This document shows, piece after piece, positions 57,640-64,000 of a stretch of 64,000 nt of DNA; within the stretch, counting starts at the first letter, position 1; every line of letters begins with the position of its first letter. Source of the DNA: Hyparrhenia diplandra (lineage: Eukaryota; Streptophyta; Magnoliopsida; Poales; Poaceae); NCBI GenBank assembly GCA_015847255.1, contig JADLZK010013206.1, positions 186,001-250,000 on the forward strand, given 5' to 3'. A program made the translations under genes and the position numbers. The notes under the pieces are model-generated. The model had not been told where the DNA came from, ran no database searches, and saw only the letters and a list, made by a program, of their open reading frames with translations.

Positions 57640-57885
57640 AATAACCGATTCATCCCAATCCCTCTTATCAGGTTCGCAGTGCAGGTATGCGTACTGCAGT
57701 TGAATCAAAGAAAAGGAACTTTACTTTGTCACAGCAACAGTGTACTTCGAAAATTGTAGAAGAATAATATCCAAACCACTGAAGGAAACATCTTAATCCG
57801 GAGAGGGGAGGAAATCTGTAAATCTTGGCATTCTTCATAAGATGGACTGATTATAACTTCAGATTCAGATAATTCAGCCCAATAT
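57640..57885. repeat. Duplicated block, copy 2
   Basis: Direct partner of 53380-53650 (see there). A shorter third echo, AAAGGAATTTTACTTTGTCGCAGC, lies at about 58440-58463. Confidence 0.75.
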
Positions 57886-58884
57886 GATGTATCAATGAAT
57901 TATTTAAGGTACCAGAATAAAGATGCGTGTACTCAAATGAACACACCGTATAGAGTACTGTAGTTTTGGAGGTTACCTATCTGAAATTCAATACTTGTAG
58001 TCCCTCAACCTCATGTTGTGGAGCATCAAGGACTGAGCCAAAAAATACATCATAGGCAGTTTGACGTGCGATGGTATGGGTGTATGGAAATTTGAAGATT
58101 AACTTAGGTCTATATATGCCATAGGAATTACTACGTCACAATCAGAAAACAAACATGAAGAAACAACACAAATAGTTTTTTTAAGGCAGCAGCAATGGAT
58201 AATAGTTAGTGGAGCAAGAATGTGTACCTATTCAGTTTGGTAGAGTGACCTAAAATACTTAGCAAACCTTTGGCACTCATGAGCACCCTCCCTTTTTTGA
58301 AGGTACACACGTGCTAAAAATTGCAATCAGTTTCCTGAAAAAAAAAAATTACAATCAGTTACACCAATAGGTAGAAGAGCTTCGATTCTCTAAAAGACTT
58401 ACAACATCACTAGCTAATTAACTATGGAAAAGGTAAAGAAAAGGAATTTTACTTTGTCGCAGCCGTAAATTTGAACTGGCACTGCAATTTATTGCAATAA
58501 AAATATTACTTCACAAAATGTTCATGTTGTTTGTAAGGAAACAATGCAAGAACTGTAACGGAAAACAATAATTAGTGGATGTGAAAATGCAAATTCTGTA
58601 TTACTTTGTTTGCTGTGTGTTCAGATTAGATCAGGCTAATATAAAAATGAAACAAAAGGTTGGATTACCTTTTGTCGCTGCATATAATCAGTTTCCGCTG
58701 CCCTTAATTCCTGTCTTTTGCCATCATCAATCGTGTGCAAATTCCACAAGACCTGTTTCAATCGGCTGCAAAGATGGTCCTTTACATGGCTCCGATCTGG
58801 TGACTCACATGTCACTTTGTAAAAAGAAAAATCAGATTGCTAGCAAATGCGGAAGGAAAGGTTAAAAGACCAAACTAAATTGTT
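57886..58884. other. Unassigned AT-rich DNA
   Basis: No gene is recognised. It lies downstream (minus strand) of the HMG-box fragment, where later exons of an intact gene would be expected. I see no further HMG box here. Confidence 0.4.
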
Positions 58885-59700
58885 TCAAGATTCCAGCAAG
58901 GAGCAGCAGGGCTGCTTCTCCTGGCGGTACCGCTCCTTGTAGGGCTGCTTCTCCTCGACGCTTAGCGCCTTCCACTTGGAGCCCATCGTGCCGGACACCT
59001 CCTTGAAGTCCGCCTCAGAGTTCTCCACCTTAACCTGGAAACAACATGGGCACAACAATTCGTCAAACACCTGGTGGGCAAACAAAAGAGATGACGAATC
59101 AGACTGATTTGGTGGTGGTTATTGATCTCACCTCGGTCCACTGGTCCTTGAGCCAGAGCGCGTACGCCGGGCACGACTTCTTCCTCTCGGGCCTTGCCTT
59201 GCCCTTCTTCTTCTTGCCCTTGTCGTCTGCGTCTTGGTCTTTCTCCAGCAACGACTTGACCAAGGGATGCTCTATAGAAGAAATCATATCCGATCGATAG
59301 ACGAATTCAAACGCAGAGGACCGAAGCGGAGAGAACTGGATCTAAATGCAACGTACCACGGTGGGCTTGAACTCCTTGGCGCGCTGCACCTTCCTGAGCT
59401 CGGCCTGGAGGCGCTCCCTGTGCCTTGTCTCTGGTCTCGATCTCCTCCTCCTTCCGGATGACCTCGTCCCGCTCCCGCACCATCTCCTCCGCCTTCTCCT
59501 TTCTAGCCGCATCCGCTCCAGCATCCCCCGCAGGCTGCAGCTCGGTGACGTCGTACACGATTGCGGACGACGCCTTGGCGGCCTTGCTGGAGGTGGACGG
59601 TTGGCAAGGGGCACACACACACTGGAGGACGGAGGGATGGAGGTGGGGGGGTCGAGGAAGCCCACCGGTGGATGAGGTGGCGGGATCTGTGGTGGACGGG
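58885..59700 (-). pseudogene. HMG-box protein gene fragment (plant HMGB6/13-like), truncated
   Basis: Three exon-like pieces with GT-AG junctions read on the minus strand. Exon 1 (about 59700-59357) encodes an acidic coiled region (EKAEEMVRERDEVIRKEEEI), then shifts frame near 59417-59425 and continues LQAELRKVQRAKEFKPTV. Exon 2 (59269-59132) has HPLVKSLLEK, a lysine-rich stretch and SCPAYALWLKDQWTE. Exon 3 (59034-58885) has ADFKEVSGTMGSKWKAL and YKERYRQEK, then QPCCSLLES and a stop. Together these form one HMG box, a DNA-bending domain. Relatives have three boxes and go on after RYRQEK. No in-frame ATG is seen at the start. The frameshift and early end suggest a pseudogene or captured fragment. 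Confidence 0.7.
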
Positions 59701-59910
59701 AGGCGGACGGACGAAAGTTTATTACGGCGGCGGACAGGCGTCCAGACTCCAGAGGTAGGCGAAGCGGCTGCCGAGTCGCTCTACATGCGTAACGGCGGGT
59801 AGGGAAAGAACGGCGACGCCCAAGAATCAACCTAGGCTACGTTTCAGCTTACCACTCCTGCGACCAATCGAGGGCCGAGAACTCCTGGGTGGGGGAGCTA
59901 GTGGGGATCT

Positions 59911-59938
59911 CCTATATAGATAGATAGATAGATAGATA
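59911..59938. repeat. Tetranucleotide microsatellite (TAGA)n
   Basis: About six to seven TAGA units directly abut the LTR fragment at 59937, replacing the first 17 or so bases of that LTR. Confidence 0.9.
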
Positions 59939-60470
59939 GGGCCCGCAGGAATGACAGTCCGCCCGGTGCCCGCTGAGCACGGGCGCCCCCAGGCTCACAC
60001 GCGCGCCCCCGCCGCCTTCTCCTCCCTTCCGCGGATTCTTCTTCAATTAATGCGGGAATAAAGGAGGAAAATATCTAGGATTATCTTTAGCCGTTTTTGG
60101 TGTGCAAGGGGATATCTCATCTATAAGGGAGACCCTTATTAGGAAATAAATAAATAGGATATGTTTGTAAAAGGTGTTCCAATCTATAAGGAAACCTTTA
60201 GAGAGATTGCTTGAGATACAAGTCCCACTAGTCGGGCTATAAAAGTAAGGGGTCTGTAATCTTTAAGGGTAACAAGCAAATAAAGAAATTTTATCCCAAT
60301 CTCCCCGCTCCTCTCCTCCTTCAAGCGCGCCCCCACCCCTACCCCCGCCGCCGCTTCCTCCACCGCGCCGCCCGTCGCGCCGCCCAAGACGCCACCGCCC
60401 CCTCCTCCTTCCCTCTCGCCATCGATCACCAATCGTGTCGGGCCCGCCCTAATCTAGCTGGGGTTCGACA
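59937..60470 (+). repeat. Second copy of the Gypsy LTR (see 46470)
   Basis: From TAGGGCCCG the sequence follows the LTR at 46470-46962 and then its continuation at 48773-48865, ending GGGGTTCGACA. The stretch 60046-60300 is almost identical to 46590-46850. A TATAAAAG box lies at 60238-60245. No internal region is attached, so it is a solo or truncated LTR. It has no insertion at the GGCCG site where the other copy is interrupted. Confidence 0.8.
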
Positions 60471-60553
60471 AAGGCGCATTCCTCGCTTGAATGCTCAAAT
60501 TCTTAGGGGCGTGCAAGAATAGTGGAAGTAGAAGGAGATGGAGCTAAAGCCTA

Positions 60554-60646
60554 CTCACTATGTCCCTTTGAAAGTGTCGCTTTTGAGAAACATGTCTCTC
60601 TTACAAACACGCTTCCCGAGCGACACTTTCAAAGGGACAGAGAGAG
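60554..60646. mobile_element. Small Stowaway-like MITE
   Basis: The 93-bp hairpin has ends CTCACTATGTCCCTTTGAAA and TTTCAAAGGGACAGAGAGAG. The arms are complementary over about 29 bp (GTGTCGC / GCGACAC next to the loop), and TA flanks both sides (60552-60553 and 60647-60648). Confidence 0.8.
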
Positions 60647-60832
60647 TATATGGAAGGGCTACCTAAATGCTTCAGAAGCCCGAGGTAGGGGATCCTATAT
60701 TGCTCTAACTGTTGTTTGATGCTTGGGAGGGTGCCCTGGCTGCCCTTGTAGAGAGTTCAAGGCGATGGCACATACAAATTATCCAAAGGCAATTGTTTTT
60801 AGCTTTCTGCTCTATGTTTTATAGTTGTTTTA

Positions 60833-61345
60833 AGAGCAAAATACACCCATGATCCATTATCTTTTTGCTATGTGTCATCTAGGTCCATCACCTTTAAAAG
60901 TGTAGTTTTGGGTATATTACCTTTGTTTGAGGTTTACCGGGGTCCAAATCTACCTAGAAGCAGGTTGACAACTTTTCGACCACACCTGTCCCTTTGTAGG
61001 GCTTTTAATTTTGAGCAACTTTGTTAGTAAATGACGCCAAAAAAAAAAAAAAAAAAAACTAACTTTCTAAAATATTTGCAACTTGACTTTGGTCCAAAAA
61101 TAAAATTTGTAGAGCTTTTAATTTTGAGCAACTTTCATGTTACAGGTTTTTAAGTTTCCATATGAAATAGTGAGTAATGTTGAAAAAAGAAAAATAGAAA
61201 AAAGGGTAGGTGCGGTCAGCAGGTTGTCAACCAGTTTCTAGGTAGATTTGGACCCCCAGTGAACGACAAACAAATGTAACGGACCTAAATTTAAATTTGA
61301 TGGAAAGAAAAAAGTAATGAACCATGTGGTGCATTTTTTCTCTTG
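60833..61345. mobile_element. Foldback MITE of about 510 bp
   Basis: The ends AGAGCAAAATACACCCATG and its loose complement ATGTGGTGCATTTTTTCTCTT, with internal matches GGTCCAAATCTACCTAG / CTAGGTAGATTTGGACC and CAGGTTGACAAC / GTTGTCAACC, form a long inverted repeat around a centre near 61060 that holds a poly(A) run. No coding capacity. Superfamily unassigned. Confidence 0.7.
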
Positions 61346-61518
61346 TTTTAACCAAATAACTTCCACAACACATAGTTCACAACATTTCTAAAGCGCATAA
61401 CAGCCTTTTCATATCTCACGATTGAATCAAACAGACCCTTAATCTCAATAATCGATATACATGAAATAGTAAATGACGCTTGTTTGCGGTAAAAAAAAAA
61501 TCAAGAATGAAGTTATTA

Positions 61519-61797
61519 GAGCATCTACAACAGTTCCCTATTTTTTTTTTTCTAGAAGCCTGTAGTTTAGGAACTTCTAAAAAGTATTAGGAGGTAAAAA
61601 AAAAAAAAAACCATCTCCAATAGTCCCTAATACTTGACTTCTAAAAAAAAAAAATTGGCCTCACTTCAAAAACTGTTGATGTTCCCGAAGTGTCTAAATT
61701 GTAGAAGTTAATATTAGAAGCTGTTGGAGAGAGTTTTTCCTCATTTTTCTAAAAAACAAATATTAGGGGTATGTTTAGAGAACTCTTTGAGATGCTC
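61519..61797. mobile_element. MITE with GAGCATCT ends
   Basis: Terminal inverted repeats GAGCATCT and AGATGCTC bound about 279 bp, with inner words CCATCTCCAATAGTCCCTAA typical of a common rice MITE type. Target duplication is not clear. Confidence 0.55.
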
Positions 61798-64000
61798 ACA
61801 TGCACGCATGGAAAAAAAAAATGAAAAACAGATGTGCTCGCACATGCAAATCCTTGCCCACCCAGTACAGCAGCGGACTTCTTTGTCACAACTGCACTCC
61901 TATTTCTGCAGGTTAGGCAGTTAGTTGCTAGATACTCAGGATTAGACATTGAGGAAATTTTGATATCAGCATGATATACCCATATTTTTTTTTACGAATC
62001 TGGAGGGGCCGAGGCCCCTACAGCTTAAATTAAATTAAGGACAGAAAAACAAGTTCAAAAGTACAGGTATTCAAGAGACAAAGAAAGAAACGAAAATAAC
62101 AGTTTTGTTCGCTTATGCATCTCAATACACTTGCATGAATCAGGCTCCTGAGCTCATATCGAGGTCTCAGCCTCGCAAGCATGATTTGATCACTGATCAA
62201 TAAACCTGCTTAACAAAAGGATACTGGTTGAGAAAAATGAAAATTACTTCACCAAAGGCTATTAATTGAACATAGATCAATGGCTACATATTTCTCCTGT
62301 GTACTACTAGTATATTTGCAATTCTATTTTTCTTAAGAATTAGAACCTGTTTGACACAGGTTGAATCTGTTGGCCCTCGATCTCCCCTGCACAGGTGAGT
62401 GATTAGCTCACCAACACCCTCACACACTCACTCACGGCTTAGGTAGAAGAAGGAACTCTGAGAACAGAGCACACACACAGCTCACGACTTCAACTGAAAT
62501 TCTAAATGTGTTGCAAACTTGAACTACTTTGCTCTATGGCAATGCCTTAGTATATATATACACAAGTCTAGTACCTCTATACGGTACACTAGTACAGTCA
62601 AACCGCTTAGGGAGGATTACTGGATTATATATCTGTTGTACCATCTGTACAATATACTGTGCATATATGCTCGATGTTGTTCAATGGAAAATTTGTCTTC
62701 GTCTTTCTTAATGCAGTTTGTACCCAGTATAGCTGACCTCAGCCCGTGTATGCCATTACCATATTGCCTATTGCCATACTTCTAATAGTACATAAGGTAC
62801 ACCAAGAGCTGATCATAGTGCCAACCCTATGCTGCAGCAAAAGACCAATCAAGGGCCGTAGATTATCTTACAGAATCCAGAAAAGAGATCGGCCAAACAG
62901 TAGTATTTATTAGAGAAGTGATTTTATGTTATGATTCTTTGAAATAACTAGAAGGCTAGGTGCAAACAAAAAGGATAGTTTCTGATTAACTTCTACAAAA
63001 TCACTTTTAATCCATAGTTTATCCTAGAGAATCATTTCTCATAGACAACCAAGAGCAGACGAGCTCTATCACATAGCCTTAATGTGTTTTGCAAGATATT
63101 GATAATCACTTACACTGTTGCGATATTGTACAAACAGAAGTGGAGTAGCAACAACATAAGCATTGAATGCATGTCAATGTATGCTGCATAGCAGAAACTA
63201 TAGTGAGGAATTAAATAACAATATCATACAGCCTGAGAAGCACATGGCAAGCCTTGTTAGCCGATCAAGTATAATGGAATCTCAGCTAGACTGCCAAACA
63301 TTATGTGATAAATGCAAATCAATAAATACCTATCATTTTAGACCCAGCAATCCCATCTTATAGAAACACAAGTACCAAACAGATCATAAAAACTACAAAT
63401 GCTAAAGGAATGAAGGATGATAAAAAACTGAGGCTCTGATGAATAATAAAATGGTGTAATGTACATAGGTATGCAAACACAAAGCATGTCATCAGTTGTT
63501 TGCTTCATCACATCCAGCAACTACCATGAAGACATTGAAGATTATTTGTGTCAAAGCCACAACATATGAAAATTCAAAAGCCCACTAGTTTGTCAATCTT
63601 GCTGGTCCTAAAAATGGACCGGATCATTCAAAAAAAGGTAGGAGGAGCTCCTTCGCTTTAGCACTGAGGGGGGCTCCAAGATTCTATGGCTGCAAATCTG
63701 TAGGGAAGCCCTATACTCCCAGCAACAACAGGGGGCCCACGAGCCTCACCAGCCCACATGCTGGATCCTCTCCTTGGTAGGTAGTAACTCTGAACGACAG
63801 GAACATGGCTTCATTGTTTGGTGTTTCGGAAGACAGAAAAGAAAGACCGCTAATTTGGATAGCTAACATTTTTTTTTCACTTAGGCTGTGGAAGTCCTAT
63901 GAATTATATGGAACTAAAATAAGATTTTAGCGCTAAATATTATTTCAGTTTTGTGTTTTTGACAAGTCAGTTCTTCATACAATCAATCAATAGAAACAGT

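Larger units (their letters stand above)
60647..64000. other. AT-rich DNA to the window end, no gene recognised
   Basis: Apart from the two MITEs above, no gene is seen. Near 61985-62040 a T-run followed by GGAGGGGCCGAGGCCCCTAC and a TTAAATTAAATTAAGG stretch looks like a reverse-oriented retroposon tail. A block at about 62370-62700 (starting TGTTGGCCCTCGATCTCC, with a TATATATATA word at 62550) could be a small LTR, but no partner or target duplication is visible. The last kilobase has no features that I can support. Confidence 0.35.

Noticed and set aside
57018..57759. Plus and minus frames up to 233 codons in the GC-rich segment
   Set aside because: They overlap each other on both strands, lack known domains and include poly-Lys or poly-Phe from an A-run; treated as promoter-like DNA.
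62370..62800. Possible small LTR starting TGTTGGCCCTCG
   Set aside because: No matching end, target duplication or second copy in the window.

Overview
This is a repeat-rich stretch of plant nuclear DNA. The transposon families (Tat-lineage and chromovirus-type Ty3/Gypsy, Ty1/Copia, CACTA, Tourist and Stowaway MITEs) and two split host genes with short GT-AG introns point to a grass, most likely Oryza or a relative. That assignment rests on family resemblance only; no search was run. I see no CRISPR, bacterial operon, rRNA or tRNA gene.

Layout. (1) 1-7336: the 3' part of a decayed Tat-lineage Gypsy element (RNase H, integrase, long A-rich spacer, 3' LTR), with a 1488-bp solo LTR (474-1961, TSD ATAAG) inside its integrase region. 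(2) 7337-11050: two reverse-oriented LTR fragments of the same family as that solo LTR, bracketing 2351 bp that hold the 3' part of a CACTA TNPA-like gene. (3) 11051-13489: unassigned sequence with many small tandem duplications. (4) 13490-27171: another reverse LTR fragment of that family, split by a complete 13,007-bp CACTA transposon (13628-26634, TSD ATG) with decayed TNPD and TNPA genes on the minus strand. (5) 28485-33300: a complete but mutated 4.8-kb Copia element. (6) 33668-35377: a Tourist-like MITE, a long inverted-repeat element and a Stowaway MITE.

(7) 35586-40239, minus strand: the one clearly functional-looking host gene, an MLO-family seven-transmembrane protein. I could place 14 coding exons (about 526 residues). 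Its C-terminal tail carries a nearly perfect 96-bp in-frame duplication, and exon 2 has an odd donor site. (8) 40240-46469: intergenic, with MITEs, a tandem duplication and a 411-bp poly(A) retroposon flanked by a 14-16 bp target duplication. (9) 46470-51480: a gag-protease-only Gypsy element whose 5' LTR is split by a 1.8-kb solo Copia-type LTR (TSD GGCCG). (10) 51481-58884: mostly unassigned, containing two diverged copies of a roughly 250-bp block and a GC-rich promoter-like segment. (11) 58885-59700, minus strand: a truncated, frameshifted HMG-box gene fragment. (12) 59937-60470: a second, nearly identical copy of the Gypsy LTR seen at 46470, followed by three MITE or foldback elements and unassigned AT-rich DNA to the end.

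The transposons are layered insertions around an MLO gene, not a cooperating system. The points most worth checking are the MLO tail duplication and splice donor, the LTR-bracketed CACTA gene fragment, the HMG-box fragment and the retroposon. I did not find a convincing undescribed biological system.
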